64,000 nucleotides of DNA, taken from the NCBI GenBank assembly GCA_030737835.1, contig CM060856.1, positions 20,085,941 through 20,149,940 on the forward strand, read 5' to 3'. Both the position numbers and the translations under genes were made by a program. Below are positions 35,101 through 46,683 of the stretch, in pieces; positions within the stretch are counted from its first letter, which is position 1, and each line of letters begins with the position of its first letter. The notes under the pieces were generated by a model. It saw nothing but the letters and a program-made list of their open reading frames with translations, did not search any database and was not told the origin of the DNA. This DNA comes from Acorus gramineus. Its lineage: Eukaryota; Streptophyta; Magnoliopsida; Acorales; Acoraceae.

Positions 35101-37397
35101 TACCTCAAAGGATTTCTTATGAATTAGAGTATTAGCTCGACCAATCAAGGTATAAATGTAGAAATAGAATTTCTTAAACTGATCAAACACTTCAAAAAGA
35201 ATCCTAATACAAACAGAAAGGGAATGTGAGAAAATGTTTTCAATAAAGTTCTCACCAGTATTCAAACCAAAGTACAGATGGTAAGATGATGTTGCCTTGT
35301 TCCTCTTAATATAACATTGAATCGGACTGCTACGAGAGCCAGGCTATAAAATTCAACAAGGAAAACTAAATCACATATCAACTCCCACAAATTTAGAAAT
35401 CAAAACTAAAAGAAAATTTCAACAGTACATAATAAAGAGAGATTCAGGTTTCTGAAGTGGAACATCATCAAACTAGTAAGACTAGTAGTCAAGTTACATC
35501 CACTCGCAAAAAATATAAAGCTACATCCACTCATAAAAATATAAGAAAAAATCCTTAACAAAAAAAAATGCAGTCAAGAAACAACTTTATAAGTCCTCTT
35601 CTCTTCATCCTCTCCAACTCCTTATGCATTTGCTTGTCAAATTGCATGCTTAAAAAGAAAGGCCTTTGCCTGAAGAGAAACTTGATTTATTTCAGCCAAC
35701 TTTGTGATCTTAAAAAAGAGAATAATATCAAAAAGATCTAGAATCAAGGTGCGAACTGAAGTGTTGTCATACGGTGGGAAGCATGTCTCTACTCTCAAGT
35801 CTCAAAAAAAGTGTTTCCTTGATACCCAAAGACAGTCTGAGGGAAATGGTACATTTAGGGTAAGTCTTTTTTTTGGTAAAAAGTGTTCAGATGAGGGGAA
35901 GGGTTCCATATAATCAAATGAGGAAGAGGGTGCAGCAGTCAATTGCAAGGGGGAGTTGTGTTAAAAAGCCTTAACAAATTCAATATTGTTTTTCTTACTG
36001 AGCAGCAAGGAGTTTTTGTACTGGGTCAAGGGAATGGTGGGCTAATATCATTAGAAGCGAATACCAGCAGCAGAGAAGACCTTGAGATATTGCTGTCAGA
36101 TCCATCCTTCCTCAGTGTGGACTGGAGTAATGGAAATTAGTATGCACTGTGCAGTGAGATGGATGCTAGGTGGCCAGGAGATAAGACTTTGTGGTCCAAA
36201 TTTCCCAGCATCTTCGGAAGCTATTGAAACCCAAGAAATAGGGTATTTTTTTAGGTCCTAACATTGCCAACAATTTCTTGCCACAATTGCCACAATTTCT
36301 TGAAAATGTGCAAGAATACAGTTCTATTTGATGTCCAATAGAGCAGAAATTCATGTAGTAGATCAGAAGCTCAAGAAAATGAGTGATTGCAGTAAAATAC
36401 ATGACAGTATCCAGAAAACATAAACCAGAAAACCTTTTTAATAACCCACCAATGAAATCCCACAAGACAATTCCAATAGTAACTTACACATATGATAACT
36501 AACACCACATTAAGAGAACAACCAGACACAATGAGACCCATCTAACCAAAACTTTGTCCAAACACCCAATATTAACACATAAAAAAAATTTAAAAGCAAA
36601 ATAAAAAATAAAAAATAAAAACTACAAACCTTGAGAAATGGAGCCGAAATCTGAGGAAATTGAAATGAGGAATGAAGCAATGCAATCAATTACTAATGAA
36701 CACCGAATAAAAATGATCAGTCCACAACCATATTTCACCCAAAAAAAACATACTAAATGCCGCAAAAACAAGATAATAGTGGCATCAAAAAACAAAAAAG
36801 AGAACTGAGACCGATACTAACAAACTCAAAATTTCCAAAATCAAATTTGAAAACCGAACCCAAGCTAATCAAACAATCACCAAAAACCAACCATCAATAA
36901 CAATTCTATTCATCGCATCTCAAAAACAGGCAATTTAAAACAGTACACATCAAAAAAAAAAAAAAAAGGCACGCAATTTCACCAAGAAGACGAGCAGACA
37001 AGCAAGATCATTGTTGAAAAATGAACCAAAGTGAAAAATGAACACATTGGACCTGCTTGAGGGAGATGGGGAAGGTGAGCATGGCCGAAGTCTCCGGCGA
37101 CCCGACGATCTCCTTGCACATGTGCCTCCACGACCTGCAGACCGCCGCGCATGCCACGATGTGCCTCCTCCCCGGCCAAACCCCCTCGCTCTCCTCCACC
37201 CTCTTCACCACCTCCCTCAGCAGCTCCGGCGGCAGCCCCGCCCAACACCTCCCTCCATCCCTCCCTTCGAGATCGAAATCGAACCCCGACGGATCATCCT
37301 CCGCCGCCGACGCAGCCGCGGCCGACTTCGACCTCGGCCTCCCCCGCCTCCTCGACAGGCTCCCGATCCCGTCCCTCACGATGCTCTTCAGGTGCAT
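31434..37397 (-). CDS. Tubby-like F-box protein (TLP), four exons
   Basis: Joining 37397-37053, 35343-35256, 33593-33473 and 32187-31434 gives an uninterrupted 1308-bp CDS for 435 residues, a normal plant TLP length. Residues 51-98 form the F-box ([19 protein letters not shown], then a CAAVCRSWR motif), which in this family couples to SKP1 in SCF ubiquitin ligases. Residues about 107-435 form the Tubby domain. It includes IQCYIKRNK, the phosphoinositide-binding region, then [33 protein letters not shown] and the family C-terminus ending DTKLACE. Plant TLPs are thought to sit at the plasma membrane through PIP2 and relocate under stress. All introns are GT-AG, with phases consistent across joins. 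Intron 1 uses an unusual donor, CAG|GTCCAA. An in-frame ATG 42 codons upstream (37523) is possible, but family alignment favours 37397, just before SIVRD. No disabling change is seen. Confidence 0.95.
32630..33219. mobile_element. TIR element in TLP intron 3 (CACGGACAC family)
   Basis: The ends are CTATGAAGCACGGACAC and, inverted, CTACAAAGCACGGACAC (15 of 17 match). The flanks are ccaccagc (32622-32629) and ccaccaac (33220-33227), an 8-bp duplication with one mismatch, as for hAT. Subterminal arrays of GTGTCC / GGACAC words lie on both sides and the middle is AT-rich. It has no coding capacity. It lies wholly within the intron and leaves the splice sites untouched. Confidence 0.68.
33473..33593 (-). 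CDS. TLP exon 3
   Basis: It encodes residues 146-184 ([10 protein letters not shown] through YMGKL) with split codons at both ends. The acceptor is TTTTGGTGCAG and the donor CTAAG|GTGTG. Confidence 0.92.
35256..35343 (-). CDS. TLP exon 2
   Basis: It encodes residues 116-144 ([17 protein letters not shown]... through YFGLNT) plus one base of codon 145. The acceptor is TTTTATAG and the donor G|GTGAG. It carries the lysine/arginine residues of the phosphoinositide pocket. Confidence 0.92.
37053..37397 (-). CDS. TLP exon 1 (F-box)
   Basis: It encodes residues 1-115, from MHLKSIVRD through the F-box to the start of the Tubby domain (ending SLKQ). It is much more GC-rich than the introns. The donor follows codon 115 directly (phase 0), the usual position in plant TLP genes. 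Confidence 0.93.
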
Positions 37398-37581
37398 CGT
37401 GTCGGGATTTCTAGGGTCTCGAGTACTCCATTGGCATCTTTGGGGGCCAAATCTAGGGTTTGATTTTGTTTTTTGGACTCTATTTTTTTTAAAAATGAAA
37501 ATTTTATTATTTAAAGTGGGCAACTTGTGATGTGGTCTGATGAAGTGGTTTCAACAGTGACAGAGCGCTGTTTTTTTTTTT

Positions 37582-37592
37582 TATATATATAG
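37582..37592 (-). promoter_or_regulatory. Candidate TATA box of the TLP gene
   Basis: TATATATATA lies about 190 bases upstream of the chosen start codon on the minus strand. It would place transcription start near 37550. It is the only obvious TATA sequence between the ATG and the hAT element at 37722. Position and sequence are suggestive only. Confidence 0.4.
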
Positions 37593-37721
37593 TGCGGTCG
37601 GTCAAAACCGGTTATAGACGGTTTCGTGTGGTGACCTGGGTGGATGACCGGTTGTCGCAGGTGATTTTGTCGGGGGCGGTGGATTTTGAGATGGGTCGAG
37701 AGAGTTGGCCTGAGTTACGGA

Positions 37722-38280
37722 TAGACCTATCAATTGAACGGATACGGATCGAATAGGTTCATATTCGTATCCGTATTTAAATTAGATATCTAAAAAAATA
37801 TTCGTATCTTATATCTGATGGATATTTCAAAACACATATTCATATCCGATTCGAAAATTCAGATATGGATTCGGATAATATCTGAAATATTCGAATCAAA
37901 TTAAAATATAAAAAATTTATAAAATTTTAAATCTTAAAATGGTTAAATAGGTATCTACCAAAGACATAAAAACACAAATCCTAATATAGTTAAACAAGTA
38001 TCCAACATGGTTAAATGGGTTTGTGTTTTGTCCTAGATCGCCATTGAATTTTCATCTAAGGGTTAAAACTAATTCTAACATATATAAATAAAATAACAGT
38101 TCGGATATGGATATTATTCGAATCGGATATAAGCTATATCCAATTCGATCAGAAAATTTTCGGATACGGATAATTCAGTTCGAATAAGGATACGGATTTT
38201 CGGATATCGGATATTTTCTGTATTTTTAGATACGGATTTAGATCGAATACGGATATTTTTTGGGATAATTGACATGCTTG
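37722..38280. mobile_element. hAT-like element upstream of the TLP gene
   Basis: The left end is TAGACCTATCAATT and the inverted right end CAAGCATGTCAATT. The flanks are gttacgga (37714-37721) and gttacaga (38281-38288), an 8-bp duplication with one mismatch. The interior repeats GGATACGGAT and ATATCCGAT words, as in the copy at 11290-11775. It starts about 325 bp upstream of the TLP start codon. Confidence 0.68.
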
Positions 38281-38288
38281 GTTACAGA

Positions 38289-39335
38289 TGGTAGTTGTAC
38301 GGAATAAACGGAAACATGCTCCGTACCCGATCTCATTAGGACGGGTTTGGTCCTGTAAATGTCAAATCCGAATCCGATCAGTTCCAACTCAATAAAGATA
38401 TGAGACAGGTTTGGGATTTTTGGGGTTAAAACTTTCAAATGATTATTTTTAAAATGAAAGAAATCTAGTAGCTTGGATTTGACTGAACTTGAGATCCTTC
38501 TCTAGGCTGCCTACGTACCATTTTTATAGGGATCAAGTCACACGTAGTTCCTCGGCTAGATTGCCGTTCCCATTCCTCTGGTTGTTGTAACAGTCTCCCC
38601 ATTCAAACACTTAGTGGGCGATTTTGATGATAACCCCCACGTGTTAATGAGGCACTTCGTGTCCATGTTGCGCAGTTAGTCGACCTTGACTGCCCACCTA
38701 ATAGTTACAGGCGTTTATATTCCTTTGACCGTTTCTTTAGTCTGCTCGTAGCCCTTTGGCCTACTCGTTCATTTGTTACGTCTTTGGAGTACATCTGCAA
38801 GATGAAAGATCGCCCGACCAAACCTCTTGTCTAGTCGTGTCTTCCCTGCTTGTTCGCGAGGAGTAAAGTCGTCCAACCAGACCTCTAGTCTGATCATGTC
38901 TTAATTACTCGAGGTGATGTTCTTTTACGAGGTGTCTGACTATCCGACTAGACTTTGGATCTAACCGTGGCAGCGTATTCGGAAATGTCATCACGACGTC
39001 ATGGATTCAGATCTAGATTTGTGGGTCCCAAGTATTAAGATCTATATCCATTCTAACATGACACGTATCGGGGTGCGGATTTTTACCTCCACAATAAGAA
39101 AGAATATAAAATATTAACAATATTTGAAATTTTGAGATTTTTAAATTTGTACCATTCTAAATAGAATGGGATGAGACGAGTTTGAGTTCTTTAAAAATCT
39201 GTTGGGACGGGTTTGGGATGGCATAATAAAATCCGTTACGGGTTTAAGACGAGTTTGTAACAAAATTTTATTAACAAGGTTAGGATTGTGATTGACCAAA
39301 TCCGTTCCAACCCGCTTCATTGCCATCATAGCCTG
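38289..39335. mobile_element. Nested TE remnants, including an LTR fragment
   Basis: On the minus strand GGAACTACGTGTGACTTGATC and GGTACGTAGGCAGCC (about 38512-38570) are words typical of LTRs of plant Tat/Ogre-type Gypsy elements. On both sides are ACGGGTTTGG / CAAATCCG-type words (38330-38420, 39170-39320) that look like two ends of a hAT-like repeat. Exact boundaries could not be set. Confidence 0.35.
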
Positions 39336-41189
39336 AGTACATTTTACTATTTTAGACCATGTGAGATTTAAAATTTAAAACATTTATCAATCTCTAATCA
39401 GATCAGTGATTGATATGAACTGATGAATGGAGCACTTATCCATAGATTTGGGCACAAATGGACAGTTGGATTTGAGTTTTTTTTTTATTTTTTTAAAATT
39501 AGTATATATATATATTACTATTTATTACAAGGTAAGCCACCCAGCTTTTTTGTTTTGTTTTTATCCTCATAAATTTAGAAATTATTCATATTTATTTATT
39601 TAAAATTTAATAATTTAATCAAATTTAAGTCAATAAAAAATATATTTTAAAATTCAAATTTCAGATTTAATTAAAGCATGATTTATTCAAATTTAAATAA
39701 TTAAAACCATTTACAATATTTATCATTGTTGAATTCTGTGAAGATTTATTATGTTATTTTTATTATATTATACATGATATAGAAATTTATTATTCTATAT
39801 GTTATATAGAATAAAAAAATTTATATTGTGTTATTCATGTTAATATTATATTTACATCTTATATATTTAGATTTATGTGTATTTGACATGGGTATAAAAA
39901 TAATATTATTGTATCTAAATACATATTTTATTTTTCATAACAGTATATATTTTGATATTGAGTGTATATTTTACAAAAGAACAAACACAATTACAACGTA
40001 GAGGACTTGACATATCTTACCTTTTAAAATTAGAATAATTTATCATTATTATCTATTTATCAAATTAATAATAGTTTATTTATTTTATTAGATACACATT
40101 TCAAATTGACATGATAAATTTGAGCAAGTAGAATTTTTTTTTTTTTTTAGAATTTGAGCAAGTAAGTTGAACCAGACTTGAAGGATTTTTTTTTTATACT
40201 GAAAGTGGCATGGTTCTAAAAAAAGTCACAGAGAGCACGTGTAGTGCCGGTCATAAATAAAACACAATTTTTATATAGATGAATTCTTAAACTAACAGCA
40301 TCTTTTGTTAAACTTTGCTTACAAGTTACAAAGATGATTAAAGTAGTTCATCTTCTTTTTTTTTTCCTGGTTATTTTTCATCATAAGTTTTGGAGTGCAT
40401 CTATATTTTCTTTTGTTTCGAAGAAATCGGTAAACATTCAATCTCAATTTTAATGTTGAAAAAAAAAATGCCGGAAGCAACAAAGGAAAGAACAAGAGTG
40501 AAAGAAAATTAATGACCTCAATGAAGGGACCATACGTGGATCTCCCATTTGTAGATAATTCTTTTAATCAAGAGTTTGGGCCTATTTTCGAGGCCTATGT
40601 TCTCTTCTTCTTCTTTTTTATAAATTTTTTTTTTTTATCTTTGTTTTGGATTTATGTCTCTACCTTTTCTCTTTTGAAAATTTATAATTCAAATTCAATG
40701 ATAAAATCGAATAAGAGATATCTACAGGATCCCCCCCCCCCCCCCCCATATTATTCCCATGGGAAAACACCACACCACTTGCATTCTCACAAGAAACTCC
40801 CCAAGTTCTTATAAGACAAAAGGCCATACTCCCAGATATTTTTTCGGGTACACCTTCACGCCTATAAACACAAGATCATTGATAACAGACCATAGTGACC
40901 ACATAACAGCTAAGGACAAGTCTTCAAAGTCACTCTATTCTCTTTGGTCAATTGAAATCCTACACATGAAAACTTGGGTTTTTCCCTCTTTTTTCTGGAC
41001 AATTTTAGCTGGTAATGCATAAAACTACATATTATATCCAACGATCATCAGCTGTGCTGTGTTTAGTCCAGTGGGGGCGAATTTTAACAAAAAATGTTTA
41101 ATTTCATCTAATGAGATTCTTTAAATGGTCATATAACTTACACATTACAAACTTTGAACTATGTTTGTTTTACAAGCAAAATACAAAAA
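39336..41189. other. AT-rich intergenic DNA, no gene
   Basis: I see only long A/T runs and a 17-base C homopolymer at 40731-40747. Reading frames here are composition artefacts. Confidence 0.5.
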
Positions 41190-41194
41190 TGGAT

Positions 41195-41703
41195 TAACGG
41201 AGTGAAAAAACTAAAATAAATATCCAAAAGCGTTTAGATCCTTCAACAAACCACAATTCTCAAAGAAAATAATAAAACTCAGAAATATATTATTAAAAAC
41301 TGCCAACCCTAAATTACAAATATCCCTTTTATACTAAAAAGTTACTAAAAATAGCAAAAACAAAAATTTGTTATAACTAACTCTAGAGGATCTTAGAAGA
41401 TCTTCGGATTTGATTTCAGTCAAATCCGAATTATTATGAAGGAGATATGCAGAATCTAAAATGTTACTAAAAATAGCAAAAAAACCATTTTGAGGACCAA
41501 AAAATGAAAAAATAAGCGCGTATTGTAGCATAGCTACTTTTGTAGATCTCCTCGATATCTACCTCCAGTAAAAATTTCAGGCGATTCCGAGTTCGGGGCG
41601 CCATATTTCTACTAGCCGGTTTTTCTGTAAATATTTGGAAATCTCAAATGGACCCTTTCGGGTTCATCGCTCTTGGAACGCGTCCGCCACCCGTTCTGCA
41701 TCA
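41195..41703 (-). repeat. 3' LTR of the Gypsy element
   Basis: On the sense strand it begins TGATGCAGAACGGG and ends CACTCCGTTA. It differs from the 5' LTR by scattered substitutions and by an insertion of about 35 bp near 41519-41560. A 3' end in TA rather than CA is shared by both LTRs. Confidence 0.92.
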
Positions 41704-42023
41704 GTCCCTTCCACTTCGAAAGAACTCGACCTCGAGTTAGGATCTGGATAGAGAGGTTCTTCCTCATAATACTCGTATAAATCTGCCACATTGAAAGTTC
41801 GAGAAATGCCCATGTTTGTTGGTAGTTCAATGACATATGCATTATCATTGATCTTCTTCAAAACCTTGTACGGGCCATATTTCTTGGGCTTCAGTTTGTT
41901 GTAGCTTCCCACTGGAAACCTCTCCTTGCGCAAGAAAACCATGACATAATCGCCTTCCTTGAATAATTTGGAACGTCGATGCTTGTCGGCGGCCGCTTTG
42001 TACTTCGCATTGGTTTGCTCGAG
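41664..42023 (-). pseudogene. Gypsy polyprotein C-terminal segment, out of frame
   Basis: This open stretch continues the integrase C-terminal region ([20 protein letters not shown], then [27 protein letters not shown]) in a different frame from the main ORF. It ends at a stop inside the 3' LTR. No chromodomain follows FNVADLY. It is joined to the main frame only across an 11-base T-run (A-run in sense) at 42024-42034. Confidence 0.85.
41704..41716 (-). other. Polypurine tract of the Gypsy element
   Basis: On the minus strand AGTGGAAGGGAC directly precedes the 3' LTR start TGATGCAG. This is where plus-strand DNA synthesis is primed. Confidence 0.65.
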
Positions 42024-42043
42024 TTTTTTTTTTTACTTACTTC

Positions 42044-45000
42044 TTACATGGCATGAGCTTGTTCTGCCATAGCCTCCGCTGCAACACTCATGCCTGGGCC
42101 TTTAGGTAGTCGTACTAAGTCCACAGCATGTTTTGGGACAGAAATATATACTAGTGCAAAAGGAGACTTTTCTGTCGAACGAACAGCACTATTGTATGCA
42201 AACTCTGCTTGTGGTAGCGCGTGATCCCACTGTTTGGGTTTGTCGCCACAAATGCTACGAATCATGTTACCCAAGGTTCTGTTTGTTACCTCCGTCTGGC
42301 CATCAGATTGGGGATGTGCAGTACTGCTACGGTTCAATGAAGTATCGAACATCTTCCACAATGTCACCCAAAAATGACTAAGGAATTTCGTATCACGATC
42401 AGAAGTGATGGACTGAGGAACTCCATGTAAACGAACTACCTCGCGGAAGAATAATCGCGCAATATGAGACGCGTCTGACGTCTTGCGACATGGGATGAAG
42501 TGAGCCATCTTCGAGAACCTGTCGACCACTACGAACACAGAATCTACGCCTCTTTGGGTACGAGGAAGACCCAACACAAAATCCATAGACAAGTCTTCCC
42601 AAACACCATTAGGAATAGGTAAAGGCATGTAAAGACCAGTATTTTGGGACTGACCTTTGGAGGTTTGACAGATGTAACACTTCTTAACAACGATCCCGAC
42701 ATCTTTCTTCAACTTAGGCCAGAAATACCTCTCTTCTAGACTGGTAATGGTCTTGTCTCGGCCCAAATGTCCGCTCAAGCCGCCACCATGTAAATCACGA
42801 ATCAATTTCTCCCTCAGAGAAGATCTTGGGATGCACAATTGATTCCCTCGAAATAGATATCCGTCAGTGATGTGGAAATCATTAACGGCCTGGTTCTGTC
42901 CGCACTTAGTCCAAATGTCTTTAAAATCATCATCTTCAGCATATAAATCCTTCAAGCACTCGAAGCCCACGATCTCATGGGATATCGTCATCAATACGTT
43001 GGCTCGACGACTCAATGCATCAGCAACTCTATTAGTAGCACCAGATTTATGACGAATAACAAAAGGAAATTTTTGAAGAAAAGTAGACCACCTGATGTGC
43101 ATCTTGTCCACGTGTTTCTGGTTGTTCAAAAACTTTAAGGCTTGATGATCAGAATATATCACGAATTCTCGCTGAATCAAATAATGTTCCCATTGTTTCA
43201 AGGCGCGCACCAAGGCATAAAACTCTTGATCATATGTGCTCCATTTCTGTCGTGCCTCGCTCAACTTTTCGCTAAAGAACGCGACCGGCCTCTTCTCTTG
43301 TGAAAGAACAGCACCTACGCCGACGCCGCTAGCATCGCACTCCACCTCAAATATCTTCTCAAAGCTGGGCAGAGCAAGGACTGGTGCGGTGCATAATTTC
43401 TCCTTGATTAATGCAAAACTCCTTTCTGCGGCTTCACCCCATAGGAATTTTCCTTTCTTCATGCACTCCGTAATCGGCGCCATAATGGTACTGAAGTTCC
43501 GAACAAATCGTCGATAGAAAGTGGCAAGACCATGGAAACTCCGAACATCTCCAACGGTCTTAGGTGTAGGCCACTCCCTGATTGCTCGCACCTTCTCTTC
43601 ATCTACATGAATTCCTTCAGCACATACTATATATCCCAGGAATAAGAGGCTACTAGTCATAAAATTGCATTTCTTCAGGTTAATAAATAATTGATTTTCT
43701 CGCAAAACCGTTAACACCTGACGCACATGATCTAGGTGTTCTTCCTCAGCTCGACTGTATATGAGTATATCATCAAAGTATACCACAACAAATTTACCCA
43801 CAAAAGGTCGTAATATCACACGCATGAAGGTGCTAGGTGCATTAGACAGACCAAAAGGCATCACCAGCCACTCATACAATCCATCCTTGTTTTTGAACGC
43901 CGTCTTCCATTCATCCCCAGGTCGGATCCGAATCTGATGATACCCGCTGCGTAAATCGATCTTTGTAAACAGCTTCGAGCCCTCCAACATGTCCAGCATG
44001 TCGTCTAAACGGGGGATAGGAAATCGGTACTTGACGGTGATTCTGTTGATGGCTCTACTGTCCACGCACATGCGCCAACTTCCATCTTTCTTGGGTACCA
44101 GCAAGGTAGGAACGGCACAAGGACTCATGCTCTCACGGATGAACCCCTTTTGTAGCAGGCCTTCTATTTGTTCTCTCAGAATCTCACACTCTTTCGGACT
44201 CATCCGATAATGGGGCAGATTAGGCAAACTTGCTCCAGGAATAAGATCTATGTGATGTTGAATATCTCTCAATGGTGGTAGCTTATCAGGTAATTCTTCA
44301 GAAACAAGTTCTCTGAAATCCTCCAGTAATGACTTAATGCTAGGGGATATCACCGCTGGAATTTCTTCTCGTTCTTCCACCACAAGAGATCTAACAACCA
44401 TACAATAGACTCCCTTTGCTTCCCTTGCATCTGCCATGAACTCTGCTTCGGATTCGGCGATTGTCAATAGTGATCGACCATCGACCTTATGGCCTTTGTT
44501 GGCTGGTTGAAGTCCTGAGGGGGCCATCGCAATTTTATGTGACTTCCAAAAGAACATGTAGGTGTTGTCTCGTCCCCTATAAGTGATGTCAACATCATAT
44601 TGCCAGGGTCTCCCTAACAACACATGGCTAGCATCCATGTCCACCACATCGCAAAGCACTTCATCTTGATAATATTTACCAATTGAAATAGGAATTCTAC
44701 AAATTTCTGTTACCTTCACCGTCGGTCCTTTCTTGATCCAGCCTATAGAATAAGGGGTATGATGCTTCTCTGTTGGTAACTTCATGTGATCCACCAGCTT
44801 TTTCGCCACAAAGTTTTCGCAGCTCCCACTATCTACGATCAAATCGCAGACCTTCTTATTGATGGAACAACAAGATCTGAAAATAGTGTGTCGTTGATTG
44901 GAGTCCTCGTGTTTCGGAGAATATAACAATCGTTGTACGACAAGGCTGACTCGATCTCCGTCCTCCTCCGCGAACTCAGCACCCTCATATGTAAGATCTT

Positions 45001-46162
45001 CATCAAATTCTTCATCTCCCACATCATCATTGTCGCCTTCTTCTACTAGATTCACGGTCTTGCGTTCTGGACATACGTTAGAACGATGTCCTGGCTTTCC
45101 ACACCGATAGCAATTGCCTGGTATAGGCTTAGCATAAGGGTTTGGATTCTTTGGTGCAGTACGATTTGCTGGAACAGTGGTTTGATTGAAACCACCTGAT
45201 TCATTGTTCGCACCCTTGAATGGAGTTCTCGTCTGATTGAACGGAGTTTGAGATGCCAGACCCTTTCCTTTGTCAGAGGAAGGGACAGAATCTGGGTTGC
45301 TTCTGCGAAAGTTTGACGAACTTCCGGGTTTCTGGTCCATGAGTTCTGCCTTCAGCGCCATGTTATTGGCTTCCTCGATGGTCCACACCACGTGTAAGCC
45401 AATCCGATCTCGGATCCAAGGCTTTAACCCGTTAAGGTATCGGGCCACACGTTGTCCATCGGTTTCTGCGATGTTATTTCTATCCGAAAGCCTCAAAAAC
45501 TCAGCAGTATAATCAAATACCGATCGATTACCTTGGCGACAGTTCTGATATAGTTGGAATAGATATTGTTCATAATCTGGTGGAAGAAATCGTTCCAACA
45601 TTAGTGGCTTCATCCGCCTCCATGAACGAATAGGTGCCTTCCCTTGTCGCTGCCGAGTCTTCTGGAGTTGATCCCACCAAACGGCTGCACCGCTCTTCAA
45701 TCGAAAAGCCACCAATTTGATCATCTTTTCTTTTGGGACCTCCATCATCTCAAAGAATCTTTCGACCTCTGAGATCCAATCGAGAAAATCCTCGATCTGC
45801 ATATTACCATTGAAGTACGGGATATCTGCCTTCAATCGGTAATCATTGTGTTCCATACGCCGCCCTCTCGGCTGATATACTTGAAACCCGTCACCTTCAT
45901 CATCCGAGTCTTCCTCATCATCAGGTTGATAACGATTGGGACGTCGAACGGTGTTTTGAGCAATAGGTCGGCCTTGGGCAATTCCCTCAGCGCGTCTCCT
46001 ATCACCTTCAGGATGCCTGTTGTTGGCGTTGAGGTTTAGGCCAGCGATCATCGTACGGATCTCCTGCATTTGATCTCGCTGTTCCTCGACCGCCTTCCAC
46101 AGATCCTCCAATCCACGACCAGCGTCATTAGATTGGTCGTCTCCCCCTCCGTTATTTGCCAT
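42044..46162 (-). pseudogene. Gypsy gag-pol polyprotein, truncated by stop and frameshift
   Basis: From MANNGGG (46162) the frame runs 1372 residues. Gag comes first, with a CCHC knuckle [14 protein letters not shown] at about residue 348. The protease follows with an LIVDSGS active site at about 443. RT carries YFDDILIYS at about 794. RNase H starts near FEVECDASG at about 940. Integrase has an HHCC-type zinc region ending CYIC and the D,D,E residues at about 1192, 1255 and 1288 (SMDFV, SDRDTKF, DGQTEV). A TAA at 42044-42046 ends the frame before the integrase C-terminus. Just downstream an 11-base homopolymer leaves the remainder in another frame. Catalytic motifs are otherwise intact, so the break is probably recent. 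An upstream ATG at 46258 lies in the LTR and is not preferred. Confidence 0.93.
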
Positions 46163-46181
46163 CACAACAAGGCAAATCCTC

Positions 46182-46193
46182 GCTCTGATACCA
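46182..46193 (-). other. Primer-binding site, initiator tRNA-Met
   Basis: On the minus strand TGGTATCAGAGC lies two bases after the 5' LTR end. It is the standard complement of the plant initiator tRNA-Met 3' end. Confidence 0.95.
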
Positions 46194-46195
46194 CC

Positions 46196-46678
46196 TAACG
46201 CAGCGAAAAAACTAAAACAAAGATCCAACAAGCGTTGAGATCCTTCAACAAACCACAATTCTCAAAGAGAATAATAAAACTCAAAAATATATTATTAAAA
46301 CTGCTAACCCTAAATTACAAATATCCCTTTTATACTAAAAAGTTACTAAAAATAGCAAAAACGAAAATTTGTTATAACTAACTCTAGAGGATCTTAGAAG
46401 ATCTTCGGATTTGATTTCAGTCAAATCCGAATTATTATGAAGGAGATATGCAGAATCTAAAATATTACTCAAAATAGCAAAAAGGCCATTTTGAGGGCCG
46501 AAAAATGGGAAAAATGAAAAAATAAGCGCGTGTTTACCTCCAGTAAAAATTTCAGGCGATTCCGAGTTCGGGGCGCCATATTTCTACTAGCCGATTTTTC
46601 TGTAAATATTTGGAAATCTCAAATGGACCCTTTCGGGTTCATCGCTCTTGGAACGCGTCCGCCACCCGTTCTGCATCA
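46196..46678 (-). repeat. 5' LTR of the Gypsy element
   Basis: In sense it runs from TGATGCAG to CGCTGCGTTA and pairs with 41195-41703. Conserved blocks include CTCCTTCATAATAATTCGG and the complement of CTCTAGAGGATCTTAGAAG. Confidence 0.92.
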
Positions 46679-46683
46679 TGGAT

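Larger units (their letters stand above)
41195..46678 (-). mobile_element. Full-length Ty3/Gypsy retrotransposon
   Basis: The element has two LTRs (41195-41703 and 46196-46678) and an exact 5-bp duplication, tggat (41190-41194 and 46679-46683). It has a perfect 12-base initiator-tRNA primer site (46182-46193), a polypurine tract next to the 3' LTR, and one gag-pol frame. The polyprotein order is gag, protease, RT, RNase H, integrase. The gag segment with [10 protein letters not shown] and AAVWWDQLQ words, the frame running into the 3' LTR, and no visible chromodomain together resemble the CRM lineage. The lineage is an inference. The coding region is broken near its end. Confidence 0.93.

Noticed and set aside
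35704-36140. Small plus-strand ORFs in TLP intron 1
   Set aside because: No recognisable motif, AT-rich codon use, and antisense to a well-supported intron.
41612-41848. 78-codon ORF overlapping the Gypsy C-terminus
   Set aside because: It is a shadow in another frame of the integrase C-terminal segment and LTR.
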